From Castanea sativa (taxonomy: Eukaryota; Streptophyta; Magnoliopsida; Fagales; Fagaceae): a stretch of 64,000 nucleotides of DNA. Position numbers and translations under genes: made by a program. Shown piece after piece: positions 44,881-55,770 of the stretch. Below the pieces are notes generated by a model. The model was not told where the DNA came from. It ran no database searches and was given only the letters and a program-made list of their open reading frames with translations. The DNA lies in the NCBI RefSeq assembly GCF_040712315.1, contig NC_134013.1, forward strand, positions 32,895,001-32,959,000, given 5' to 3'. Positions within the stretch are counted from its first letter, which is position 1; each line of letters starts with the position of its first letter.

Positions 44881-46076
44881 GGCTGTGTTTGGTAACATGT
44901 AAAATATTTTCTGAGTGTAAAATATTTTCAGTTGAAAATATTTTACGAAAAGAAAATTATTTTTAGATATTTTTTTAGGTTCTAGAAAATACATCGAAAA
45001 AGTATTTTCATTGTTTGGTCATGCATGTAAAAGCGCTTTTCCAGAAAATATTTTCTTGCGTTTGGGCTCTAATGTAAAACATTTTACAGGAAAAATGTAA
45101 AAAAAAATACCTATAATACAATTGAATATCTCAAAATACCTATACACATCCTATATGCACATCCATTAATTCCAATCACAAAAAATTTGAACATATACAC
45201 ATTCAAGTTTTACATAACAATTACAAAGGTACCCGTATACAAAAATTAGAGATCAACACAACTTTCATGGTCATTCACCCAAGTCTAGATGTGCCATTTT
45301 ATTAAGCTCATCATTGAGCAGGACTTGAGATGCCACTGCATTTAGCATTCTTGCTTTCAACTTTGCAAACTTCATTGCATGATTCCATTGCTCAATTGCA
45401 ATATCTAATTGATATTTCAATAAATCGTATTTAACATCTCCTGTGTAGTAAGGGCTCTCTTCAGTTGAAGGAGCACTTGAACTTGAGCTGGAATGAGTAG
45501 AATATGTACTAGATGAAGAACCTTGTTGCACATTCCCACCTTCAATTTGCCAAGACTTCATAAAAGCAACTTCTGCATCCATTTTAAGCTTAAACGCGAA
45601 TATTGATGAACTTGGACACGGGCTTCTTCTCATGTGTTGTACACACCAGACACACAACCAACAAAAACAACGTATGTCTTGCCCTTTAGGTGGTCAATAT
45701 GATAAACAGTTTAAAAACCAAAATTGGCCTTATGACATACATATTTAGCATAGGAAATTATTTCACATACCATGCAATCAAATGTGTAAGCAAGAAGATG
45801 ATATTTTCCAAAAATACATCCTACAATACAAGACAGTGTAGACCCATTCAACATTATCTCAACAAAGTCTCCACAATAATTGTTGTTAAACGATCCAAAT
45901 TCACATAAATATTGTAACAAGCCCAATTTAAGAACAATGTTAAATTCAGTTTACCAAAATATTCACAAGCTGCCATATACCTTCACAAACACTTATTGCA
46001 AATAACATTATGCAATTATATTTTATATACAAATAAATATGTAAATAAGGATAAATATATTTTTATATATCAAAAA

Positions 46077-46124
<48 letters not shown>

Positions 46125-46590
46125 TAGAGGGTATACCTTCGGGTTTCAATGGTGGGTTTGAGGGATGGGTTTGAGGTCACAGTGTTGAAATACCTTCGGG
46201 GTTTCAGTGGTGGGTTTGAGGTCACGGTGTCAATAGAGGAATAAGTCGTGGGCTGGGATGCTGAAATCAAGGTGAGATTTGCTGGGTGTATCGGGTACAT
46301 GGAGGGGAATAAGGCAGCGCAATCTGACCGGATTTGGGTTTGGGTGGATCTCCGAGTGTGACTTTCCTAAGTTGCTCTCTCTCTCTCTCTCTCTCTCTCT
46401 CTAGTTTTCAGTCTGTAAAACTTGGTTTGAAGGTAAATGGAATGTGTAAATGATTTTACAATTAAAAGGGCAAAATTTTATGGTTAAAGGAAATGATTTT
46501 CAATTTGACTGAGTTTTATATGTGCTCCAAACACACATCAGGTTGTAAAATATTTTCCAAATTTCATTCTCACTTGAAACAAACACATCA
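44881..46590 (-). mobile_element. Harbinger-like TTA element, 1.7 kb
   Basis: The left end GGCTGTGTTTGG, followed by TGTAAAATATTTTC, mirrors the right end (from the right TGATGTGTTTG...GGAAAATATTTTACA). TTA flanks at 44878-44880 and 46591-46593. Inside are a minus-strand frame at 45271-45570, an (AT)n run at 46084-46121, a (CT)n run at about 46374-46402, and three imperfect copies of a 'cttcgggtttcaatggtgggtttgagg' motif (46136-46230). No DDE transposase was seen. Confidence 0.65.
45271..45570 (-). CDS. Uncharacterised ORF in the Harbinger-like element
   Basis: From the ATG at about 45582-45570 the frame reads MDAEVAFMKSWQIEGG, then a Ser-rich low-complexity stretch (SSSSTYSTHSSSSSSAPS), then YKxD-like KYDLLKYQLDIAIEQWNHAM and KFAKLKARMLNAVASQ. 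The Ser-rich linker followed by a helical, amphipathic C-terminus resembles the tails of plant Harbinger-associated Myb-like or NAM-associated proteins. No DNA-binding domain is present upstream. It is probably the last exon of a lost element gene. No function is assigned. Confidence 0.3.
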   Translation of the reverse strand, partial: VAFMKSWQIEGGNVQQGSSSSTYSTHSSSSSSAPSTEESPYYTGDVKYDLLKYQLDIAIEQWNHAMKFAKLKARMLNAVASQVLLNDELNKMAHLDLGE

Positions 46591-47188
46591 TTAATCTCAA
46601 ATACACTCATGAAACTAGGATCAGCACAAGATTGTAAAGTGCTAGCTATAAAAGCTCATGTCAACACTTGTGTTGTTATGTGTAAGCAGTGACGCTTAAT
46701 TTCCCAAAAGCAGTCCTAGTTTAAGTTAGAGATCACTACGACTCTGGAGTTGAGATGACTATTTTACTTAGTGAAGGTTCAATGCAGAGCATACTTTCAT
46801 GATGCATAGCGACCTGTCTTTGCCTAATAATCTCTCTTTAACTAATAAAATTTAATATTAAAATGATTGAGGGATTGTTGGAGCATTTTAATATTAATTA
46901 ATTAAAATGGGTTTAAATGACAATATAAATGTAAAGATGTGGGAGTTAATATGGAAGATAAGAAGTTAGTAAAAATATTTAATCTCACATTAAAAAGGAG
47001 AGAGACTATTTTATTCTTTGTAATTGTGAAAAGCCATTCACCTACTTAATGGATTAGTTGTTTGAGCCTATTCATTTCTTCAAAAACTCCTTATCTCATC
47101 CACTAATTGTGTAACTCCAGCCCATCAGATCTATGTCGAGCAATTAATCCTGTAACACCCGCTACATTAAAATTATGAAACCTAATAA

Positions 47189-47417
47189 GTATCTGTTTGG
47201 ATTGTGCGTTTTTGTGTCTGCGTTTTCACGTTTCAGATTTTTTTTATTTTTTTCTCTGCCGCATTTCACACTTTGGGGGGACAAAAGGCATTGCGCACAT
47301 TGTTCACGCACTTTTTCAGCAACTTTTTATTAAAAATATGCTTCGCAGTATTATTCACACATTTAAAAATTATTTTACTACAGTATTTTCAGTTTTCAGC
47401 TGTATCCAAACGGACCC
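47189..47417. mobile_element. Tourist-like MITE, 229 bp, in the copia LTR
   Basis: GTATCTGTTTGGAT and the complement of the right end, GGGTCCGTTTGGAT, form inverted repeats. TAA flanks at 47186-47188 and 47418-47420. It is inserted into the 3' LTR of the copia remnant. The frames overlapping it are artefacts of T-rich DNA. Confidence 0.8.
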
Positions 47418-47993
47418 TAAATCAAATTAATTTGGGTAATAATTTTGTAAGACCCATTAAGCCTATAAATAGACTCATTCAAATCCAATCAAAGCAACTG
47501 CAATATAATAAGATTACAAACAAACAAACAAAAAATCCAGCAATTGCAAGCATTCTTATATATTAAAAAAATAGAGAGGTTCTTGGCAAAAAATGATATT
47601 CTTTCTGGTAGAGCTTTATGCAGAGGTTGTTTTAGTCATACGACATTTGTTGGGTTTTTGTATCTTAAGGGAGATAAGTTAGAGAAGGTCTACACCGGTT
47701 ACAAAGTTTAGCCAACTAAAGGTTGAATCTTCTTAAAGAGAGAGAGTGTTGCGCCTCAATTCAAATAGTGTTATATATTTTCTAATTTTAAATTAATAAT
47801 ATTCAGAAGTATTATTCAGTTTTCCTTTGTGTTATTTCTATTATTATTGTGTTTGCACCAACAGAACACCTATCTTTAAATCAAAATCTCTAAAGTGTAT
47901 AAAATATTGGTGGACTGACACACTACTCACAAATGAAAAAGAATTGCGAGAAGATCTCTTTTCCTTTTTACTATTTCTCTTCTTTCACTCTTA

Positions 47994-48228
47994 GGGTCCA
48001 TTTGGATGTAGCTGAAACTGAAAACTGAAAAATACTGTAGCAAAATAATTTTTTAATGTGTAAAAAACACTGTTCATGCTTAAAATTATTGTTCATTGGC
48101 CTAAAATTACTGTTTATGGCCAATGAATAGTACACAATGCGCGTCCCAGTGAAGAAAAAAAGAAAAAGAAAAAAGGGAAGGGGCTGAAACGCAGACGCTG
48201 GGCGTTTCAGCCCCTCCCAAACGTACAC
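47994..48228. mobile_element. Tourist-like MITE, 235 bp
   Basis: GGGTCCATTTGGAT and the right-end complement GTGTACGTTTGGGA are inverted repeats, with TTA at 47991-47993 and 48229-48231. It shares 'gctgaaactgaaaactgaaaa' and 'actgtagcaaaataattttt' with the MITE at 38214-38477. Confidence 0.78.
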
Positions 48229-48629
48229 TTAGTATGCAAATGGACGTAAGGATAAATATATGGTCTTTCAATCCTCCTCATAACCTATATGACATTTATT
48301 AGTTTAGGGAACTTCACTTAAATTTATTAACTTAACTTAAGTATATTACTTTAATAACTGTTTTCCTTTAGGAGCTTTTTTTATTTATTGAAGATCATTT
48401 TTTTTAATGTAAAAATTTACTAATTCTTACCTATGAAAACTATGTTGGCTCTCTAAAACCTTATTACTAAGCCGAGATGTTGGTGAGATTTTAAATCACT
48501 TTTTCTATATTAAAACAATATTTTATTTATCAAGAATTTTGTAACTCAATTGACTTTTTTTGTTATCTCTAATAAAAATGTCTATTATTCAAATTTTCAC
48601 ACCTTCAACTATCAAATTATTATAATAAT
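48229..48629. other. AT-rich DNA upstream of the gypsy element
   Basis: No features are recognised except the 5-bp target site copy ATAAT at 48625-48629. Confidence 0.6.
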
Positions 48630-49380
48630 TGTGGGGAATAAAAAGACCCTGATGGGGATACGGGCCTTTGGGCCATGCTAAGGAAGGCCGACCTGCTCTT
48701 GGATTTAGAACTTGTTAGTACTACGGGTCGGCCCATACGCTGAGGATCCGAGGATCCAGCCGAGGGTGAATTTCCCTTCGTACAGACACCGGAGAACCCG
48801 GGACTTCATGGTAAAGGTTAGGGAATGACACGGTCAAGATCAATGGTTAAAGGGGGTGAACCCTTGAATGTCCTGGAAGCACCGATGTTAGAGAAATACC
48901 AAAGATAAAGGCAGCCACCTCCACATTAAAGACCCTGCACCTACCACCCTGGCCGCATTAATGGGGAAGTGACACTTGAACAGTGGAAGGGAAACTTCTG
49001 GTTACTATTCAAAGGCACTGAGAAAAGAAATATCTAGGCTAAGGGGGAGTTGGGGCAACACGTGTACAAAGTATCAAAAAGAGGAGTATTTAAGGAGCAA
49101 CCTAGAACAGGAAATGGGGACTGACTTTTTTGTAATCTAAAAAGAAAAGAAAAAAAGAGAAAGAGATAATATAAGAACAACTCTCGGCTTACGTCCGAGG
49201 AGACTGATTTACAATATTCCTTGTTGTTTCCAAGTACTTGTAATCTTTGGCTTGTCATTTAATCCTCAAACACTTCTAACCTGGGTTTCAAGCCCACACT
49301 CTACAAATTCATATTGTTTAAGGCTCATTGGGCCTGAGCCCGTAACTGTTCTTGGGGCCAGGTGCAATTGTGCACTTACA
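48630..49380 (+). repeat. 5' LTR of the Tat element (751 bp)
   Basis: It pairs with 59285-60032. Between the copies I count about a dozen scattered single-base changes, mostly transitions, plus two compact blocks of clustered differences. A TATA-like AGTATTTAAGG near 49086 is followed by the likely R/U5 region. It ends GTGCACTTACA. Confidence 0.95.
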
Positions 49381-49382
49381 AT

Positions 49383-49400
49383 TGGCGCCGTCTGTGGGAA
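49383..49400 (+). other. Primer-binding site
   Basis: TGGCGCCGTCTGTGGGAA starts two bases after the 5' LTR. This TGGCGCC type of site is usual in Tat/Athila gypsy elements, as opposed to the TGGTATCAGAGC site of copia. The cognate tRNA was not determined. Confidence 0.8.
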
Positions 49401-49426
49401 TCTAGTCTAGAAGAGGTAGGGATATT

Positions 49427-50701
49427 ATGGCAGGCTTAGGCTCTCACCATGCAGAGTCACAGGGATCACAACCGGAAGATCATTTCGAACGTCTTGAACG
49501 TCGAAGGGATCGTGAAGGGAGTGTCCATACGAAATACCCAGGCGCTAGCCATGGCGGGGGTAGCACCACCCACGAGGAGGGCTCTAAATCCATGCAGAAG
49601 GAAATCAATCGTTTGAAGAGAAAGTTACGCCGTGCTAAACGTAAGTTTTCACCGTCCTCGTCTAATTCTTCCTCAGAGAAGGATAGGGGAGGTGGCTACA
49701 GCTCAAGGTCGCGCTCCCCCACTAGTGTAACGTCCTCCGATGAGGAGGACGACCAGCCAACCCGCAGACGTAAGAAGCTTCGTTCTAGGGGCTTAGGCAA
49801 CGATACTATGAGTAGGGCGTTGCACCAACTCTCTAAATCTCCGTTTTCACGGAGGATTGAGAGGGGGAGGCTTCCCAGGAGGTTCACCCAGCCCACCTTT
49901 ACCATCTATAATGGCCGGACTGATCCGGTGGAGCACGTGAGTCACTTCAACCAGAGGATGGCAGTGCACTCTCACAATGAGACTCTGATGTGTAAAGTTT
50001 TCCCCTCCAGTTTGGGACCTGTGGCCATGAGATGGTTTAACGGTCTCAAGTCGGGGTCTGTAGGCTCATTCGGGGAGCTAACTAGGGCATTCGCTTCGCG
50101 GTTCATTACGTGTAGCAGAGTCCCTCGGCCATTGGACTCGCTGCTATCCATGGCCATGAAGGAAGGGGAGACACTGAAAGCATACTCCGACCGATACTGG
50201 GAAATGTTTAATGAAATAGATGGCGACTTTGATGAGGTGGCGCTTAATACCTTTAAGGTAGGTCTTCCTACTGACCACGACCTAAGAAAGTCTTTGACGG
50301 AAAAGCCCGTCCGCAGCGTACGCCGCCTTATGGATCGTATTGATGAGTACAAAAGGGTAGAGGAAGACCAGCAGCAGGGGAAGGGAAAAGAGAAGGTTAT
50401 CCGCGAGAAGAAGGGATTTCGGGTCGGACGGATATCACAACAACAAGCCGATGAGGGATTACTTCGGACAATCCAGCTCGAGCGGCACCTCAGTGTAAAT
50501 ATGCGTGTTCCGAGAACCGGTGCATCGCTTACTAGAAAAGTTCGTAAAGAGCCCTTCTTCGTATGGCCGGCAAGATGGCGGGGGACCCGCGAAAGAAATC
50601 AAAACCTCTTTTTGTCGGTACTATCGGGATGTGGGCCACACTATCGAGAACTGTCGGACCGTGGAACCATGCTGAGCGACTCGTCGGTGAGGGAAAGTTA
50701 A
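49427..50701 (+). pseudogene. gag: gag of the Tat element
   Basis: A 424-codon frame starts 47 bases after the 5' LTR. Residues 1-150 are charged and Ser/Arg-rich (coiled-coil-like EEGSKSMQKEINRLKRKLRR). About residues 155-310 form the retrotransposon gag domain (FTIYNGRTDPVEHVSHFNQR, MRWFNGLKSGSVGSFGEL, ETLKAYSDRYWEMFNEI, FKVGLPTDHDLRKSL). The zinc-knuckle remnant (CRYYRDVGHTIENC, near 50615-50656) is in another frame. A frameshift therefore lies between about 50450 and 50610, and the last 60 residues of the open frame are out of register. The product would form the particle and bind RNA. Confidence 0.85.
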
Positions 50702-51300
50702 AGCGGCACTTGTGTCACCCCACCGGCAAGTCGGTCACAAGTTGGCTCAAACAACCGAAAAGAACAATTCATCTTGGCCGGCATTGGGAACAATTAATGT
50801 TATCTTTGCTGCACCCGGTAGGACCGGCTCGAGTCCCACTAGGGTGATGGCGGTTTCCCATCCTCGGGCCGAGGATGTGGGTAGCAGTCGAAGAGATTGA
50901 AGGGCACTTTACCCGTCTTGGGTTTCTCCGAGGGAGGATAAGGTAGGGACTATCCGGCCCACGTGACGATGCTCTTGTGGTTACCACTCGGGATAGGGAA
51001 CTATGATGTGAGAAGGGTGATGATAGATCGTGCGGCGGTGCGGATATCATGTACCCCGATCTATTTAAGGGGCTAAGGTTGGAGTTGGAAGATCTAACTC
51101 CTTACGACTCCCCACTTATAAGCTTCGAAGGGAGAGCCGTTGTGCCGAAGGGACGGTATCCGTTTACCCGTTCAATCCGGCTCGAAACGGTTGAGGTGGA
51201 TTTCATTGTGGTTGACGCGTACTCTCCATATACGCCCATCCTCGCCGAGGCCATGGGCGCACGCTCTCGGAGCCGTTTCCTCTACCTTGCACGTTAAGGT
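50700..51300 (+). pseudogene. Protease region of the Tat element
   Basis: Pieces in three frames read GTINVIFAAPGRTG, RVMAVSHPRAED, then (51049-51297) MYPDLFKGLRLELEDLTPYD, VDFIVVDAYSPYTPIL. This is the usual retropepsin region of Tat elements. The frame breaks across the expected catalytic Asp motif, just before MYPDLF (about 51020-51045), so no active protease can be encoded. Confidence 0.7.
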
Positions 51301-52470
51301 TAAATTCCCCTCGGGGGAGCATGTTGAGAAATCCTCGGCGACGGCCAGTAGTGGCCGAGCAATGCATATCGGCCGCGGTGCTTCGTCGATCGAAATTGAG
51401 TCATCAACTTTGCCCATCCAAGAGTCATAGCAATTAATAGCTCCGAGGCACAGAGCAATGACAGGAGACGATTTGTTTGTGAGGAGTTAGAGAAGTTTGT
51501 AATAGCGGATGATCCGGAGAGGTTCTTCCAAGTTGGCATACGTTTGCCACACGAGAAGATGGAGTTGTTGGAATTTCGAAGAATAATATAGATGTCTTTG
51601 CGTGGGACCCCTATGAGGCTCCAGGCGTAGATCCGAGCTTCATTTGTCATCGTTTAAACGTCAATCCTGCCATTATTCCGAGGAGGCAGCCACCTCGGCG
51701 ATCTTCCAGAGAACATTCTGAGGCTGTGAAGGAAGAGGTTCTTAAACTCAAAAGGGCGGGGGCTATCAAAGAAGTTTTCTACCCTGAATAGTTGGCTCAT
51801 ACTGTTGTTGTTAAAAAGAAGAACGGCAAATGGAGAGTATGTGTGGACTTTACTGATCTGAACAAGGCCTGTCCTAAAGATTCGTTCCCAATGCCACGTA
51901 TTGATCAATTGGTAGATGCTACTGTCGGACATCCTCGGATGAGTTTCTTAGACGCCTTCCAGGGTTACCACCAAATTCCCTTGGCGTTGGAGGATCAGGA
52001 GAAGACTGCTTTCATTACTCCAACTGGGAACTATCATTATAAGGTCATGCCATTTGAATTAAAAAATGCTGGGGCTACTTACCAAAGAATGATGACCCGA
52101 ATGTTCGAACAGCAACTGGGGAAAACCATTGAAGTATACGTGGATGATATGGTGGTGAAGAGTAAGACAGTACCTTCACACATGACGGATCTGGCCGATA
52201 CCTTCCGGATGCTAAGAAAGTATAAGTCGCCTTAACGCCTCCATGTGTTCTTTTGGCGTGGGGTCGGGTAAGTTCTTGGGATATATGATTACTCATAGGG
52301 GCAGAGGTAAACCCGGTGCAGTTAAGGCTATTCGAGAATTGCGGTGCGGCCGCCTCGGAACCCAAAAGAGATCTAGAAATTGACGGAATGATTGTTGCGT
52401 TGAATAGATTTATCTCTTGGTCGGTGACTAATGCCGTCCTTTCTTTCGGTTGTTGAATAAATGGAAAGGG
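51300..52470 (+). pseudogene. Reverse transcriptase of the Tat element
   Basis: The clearest frame (51792-52235) carries KKKNGKWRVCVDFTDLNKAC, FLDAFQGYHQIPL, AFITPTGNYHYKVMPF, AGATYQRMMTRMF and the catalytic box YVDDM (about 52137-52151). An in-frame TAG stop precedes it at 51788-51790, where family members have tryptophan. After 52235 frames change repeatedly. The enzyme would copy element RNA to DNA in the virus-like particle. Confidence 0.88.
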
Positions 52471-53521
52471 TTTCAATGGACCGAGGATCTTGCGAGTTAG
52501 CTTTCCAACGTTTTAAGCAATATCTTTCTCGGCCACCCATTTTGTCTCGTCCCGAGGCGGACGTGGTTTTGTTCGCTTATTTGGCAGTGGCCGTCCATGC
52601 GGTGAGCCTGGTCCTTATAAGGAATGAAAGCGGGGTGCAAAAATCGGTCTACTATGTTAGTAAGTCTTTGAATGAGGCCGAGGTGCGCTATCTCGCCTGG
52701 AAAAAGCGCTTCGGCCGTAGTCCATGCCACGCGCAAACTTCCTCATTATTTCCGGTCTCATACTTGTGGTTGTTCCGACTCAACCGCCTCTCAAGGCGGT
52801 GTTACGCGCAAAGGCCGATTACTTGCGCGGGGTGGCAAAATGGGGAACCATTTTGGGAGCCTTTGATGTCAAGTACAAGCCTCGCACCTCGGTGAAGGGC
52901 CAAGTCCTCGCTGACTTGGTGGCGGAGTTTACCGAACCATTGTTAGAAGAAACTCCAAAAGAAGCACCCATGGATGAAAAATCAGTTGGTGTGATTACGG
53001 CCGCAGTGCCCTCGGCTTGGAGAGTGTATGTGGATGGGGCTGCGAATCAGAGAGGGTCTGGTGTTGGACTTGTTCTAATGTCCCCTGAGGGAATTGTCTT
53101 CGAAAAATCTTTGAGATTGGCATTCTCAGCTACTAACAATGAGGCCGAATATGAAGCAGTCTTGGTAGGCATGCAGATGGTACGTAAGATGGGTGGGAAG
53201 GAAATCCATGTCTTCTCAGACTCTCAACTGGTGGTCGGCCAGGTCACGGGGACCATGGAGGCTAGAGATCCAAGGATGCAGGAATATTTGGCCCAGATCA
53301 AGCGCCAGCAAACTGAATTTGACTCCTTCGTATTAACTCATATCTCTCGGAGCGAAAACACCCATGCAAACTCCTTAGCTATGCTGGCAACGTCCTCGGC
53401 TCAAGGTTTACCTCGGGTTATCCTCGTTGAGGATTTACTAGAACCCTCTCTTGTCATTACCAACGCGCCTCGCATTCATCCGATAAGGCACTCGGGCCTA
53501 GTTGGATTGACCCGATTCTGA
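52470..53521 (+). pseudogene. RT tail plus plant-type RNase H of the Tat element
   Basis: 52461-52700 holds the gypsy RT thumb and first RNase H region (AFQRFKQYLSRPPILSRPE, VYYVSKSLNEAEVRYL), then a frameshift. From about 52790 one frame reads YLRGVAKWGTILGAFDVKYK, QVLADLVAEFTEP and then a second RNase H: YVDGAANQRGSGVGLVL, NNEAEYEAVLVGM, FSDSQLVVGQV. The final metal-binding position lies in NTHANSLAML, where the family normally has Asp; here it is Asn. Two RNase H regions in one pol are typical of Tat elements. Confidence 0.85.
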
Positions 53522-53559
53522 CTTTTCTTAAAAATGATATTCTTCCCGAGGACAAATCC

Positions 53560-54707
53560 GAAGCGGAAAAGATACGTTGAAAGGCGCCACGTTTCGGTTA
53601 TCCGACGACCGTAAGCCGTATAAACGATCCTTTTCGGGACCATACTTGTTGTGCGTGCATCCCGAATCCAACGGAAGCATTCTTGGAGGAATTGCATGAA
53701 GGAATTTGTGGGAGCCACGCCGGGGAAGGTCCTTAGCCCATAGAGCCCCGACTCGTGGTTATTGGTGGCCCAATATGCGAGAGGGAGGCCTCGGGACTAT
53801 GCCAAAAAATGTGATCAATGCCGAGGTTCGCCCACCAATATTCATCGGCTGGAGGGGTTCTCAACCCTCATTCTAGTCCTTGGCCTTTCGCACAATGGGG
53901 ATTGGACATAGTAGGGCCATTTCCGAGGTTGCAGGGAAACAAAAGATGGTACTCGTAGGGACGGACTACTTCACTAAGTGGGTTGAAGTGAACCCTTAGC
54001 TAATATCCGAGATGTTGATTCCAAGAAATTTATCCGGAAAAGTATTGTCACTAGATTCGGTATACCACATACACTTGTCTCGGACAATGGCGTTCAATTT
54101 GACAAAGAAGGCCTTTAGGCAATATTGTGGTGACATGGGTATCATAAATAGATACTCTACCCCGGCTTATCCTCGGGGAAATGGGCAAGCCAAGGCCGTT
54201 AACAAGGTCATAGTCAACGGGCTCAAGAGGTTGGACGATGCGAAAGGCGGATGGGTAGAAGAGCTCCCTCATGTTCGTGGACGTATCGGACCACACCGCG
54301 CAGTCCACCGGAGAAACGCCATTCTCTATGACTTATGGAGCGAGGCGGTGATACCACTGGAATCTGGTTTTCCTACTCTAAAGACAAGTTCTTTTAGCCC
54401 AGAGAATAACAAGGGGCTCCTAGAGAAAGATCTTGATTTACTTGAGGAACGGCGTGAGGCAGCTATGGTCCAAATGGCTTATTATCAGCAGAAGCTAAAA
54501 CGAGGATATGATGCCCACGTGAAGCTAAGACCACTTGCGCCTGGTGATCTTGTACTAAGGAAAGTTGTAGGCACTTCTAAGAACCCAGCTTGGGGTAAGC
54601 TGGGACCCAACTGGGAAGGCCCCTATCGTATTGTTTCAGTAGCAGGCATAGGGTTGTATAGGCTAGCTGACCTAGACGAACAAATTGTACCACGTCCATG
54701 GAATTAA
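53560..54707 (+). pseudogene. Integrase of the Tat element
   Basis: The N-terminal zinc-binding part is spread over frames: LHEGICGSHAG near 53690 and CDQCRG near 53810. The core shows DIVGPFP (about 53905), DYFTKWVE (about 53965) and, in another frame, a VSDNG-type second Asp (about 54080). The 54012-54707 frame then has YSTPAYPRGNGQAKAVNK, where the catalytic Glu is replaced by Lys, and the C-terminal GPY/F-like NWEGPYRIV. At least two frameshifts occur. Not active. Confidence 0.85.
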
Positions 54708-54799
54708 ATAATCTTAGAAGGTATTATTATTAATGAAATGTGCTTTTGTCAGTTAGTATTTCAAAGTTATGAGTAGCTCTGATGCTTGCAGCTGTTATC

Positions 54800-55770
54800 T
54801 TTAAGAATCAAATAGAAACTTGGTTAAGTGTAGTCCTCGGACCACAAACCTTGTGAAAATTGATGTCTTGTCATTTGTTAAACAGAACCTTAGTTATGTC
54901 GGGTCCTCGGACCTCCTACTTTGGGAAAATTAACATTTGAAGTTACAATCTTTAAGAATCAAACAGAAACTTGGTTAAGTGTAGTCCTCGGATCACAAAC
55001 CTTGTGGAAATTGATGTCTTGTCATTTGTTAAACAGAACCTTAGTTATGTCGGGTCCTCGGACCTCCTACTTTGGGAAAATTAACATTTGAAGTTACAAT
55101 CTTTAAGAATCAAACAGAAACTTGGTTAAGTGTAGTCCTCGGATCACAAACCTTGTGTAAATTGATGTCTTGTCATTTGTTAAACAGAACCTTAGTTATG
55201 TCGGGTCCTCGGACCTCCTACTTTGGGAAAATTAACATTTGAAGTTACAATCTTTAAGAATCAAACAGAAACTTGGTTAAGTGTAGTCCTCGGATCACAA
55301 ACCTTGTGAAAATTGATGTCTTGTCATTTGTTAAACAGAACCTTAGTTATGTCGGGTCCTCGGACCTCCTACTTTGGGAAAAATAACATCTGAAGTTACA
55401 ATCTTTAAGAATCAAACAGAAACTTGGTTAAGTGTAGTCCTCGGATCACAAACCTTGTGGAAATTGATGTCTTGTCATTTGTTAAACAGAACCTTAGTTA
55501 TGTCGGGTCCTCGGACCTCCTACTTTGGGAAAGTTAACATTTGAAGTTACAATCTTTAAGAATCAAACATAAACTTGGTTAAGTGTAGTCCTCGGATCAC
55601 AAACCTTGTGAAAATTGATGTCTTAACATTTGTTAAACAGAACCTTAGTTATGTCGGGTTCTCAGACCTCCTACTTTGGGAAAATTAACATTTGAAGGTA
55701 CAATCTTTAAGAATCAAATAGGAAATTGATTAAGTCCGGTCCTCGGACCCCCAGCTTGATTAGAGTTAAT
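54800..55770 (+). repeat. 151-bp tandem array, six units plus a partial seventh
   Basis: The start motif TTTAAGAATC recurs at 54800, 54951, 55102, 55253, 55404, 55555 and 55706, exactly 151 bp apart each time. Each full unit contains AGTGTAGTCCTCGG, ATTGATGTCTT, TTGTTAAACAGAACC and GGGTCCTCGGACCTCC. The last is a near-palindrome around GGTCC-TC-GGACC. Units differ at only a few positions. The seventh copy decays after about 60 bp. The array lies between integrase and the antisense ORF. Confidence 0.97.

Larger units (their letters stand above)
43833..47863 (+). mobile_element. Deleted Ty1/copia retrotransposon carrying two later insertions
   Basis: A 5' LTR start (TGTTGGAGCATTTTAAT, 43833 to about 43974) is repeated at 46876. 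The second LTR runs to CACCAACA at about 47863 once the MITE at 47189-47417 is discounted. LTR termini TGTTGG and CCAACA match as inverted ends. GATTGAGGGA before 46876 is a polypurine tract. The 5' LTR is cut short and joined directly to the end of pol, so about 4 kb of LTR, gag and most of pol are missing. A Harbinger-like element (44881-46590) sits in the 3' non-coding part. The 5-bp flanks do not match (TACTA and GAACA). Confidence 0.7.

Noticed and set aside
49696..50352. Minus-strand frames opposite gag
   Set aside because: They are shadows of the gag coding sequence.
51300..51650. Minus-strand frame of 116 codons
   Set aside because: It lies opposite the protease-RT linker of the gypsy element; no domain.
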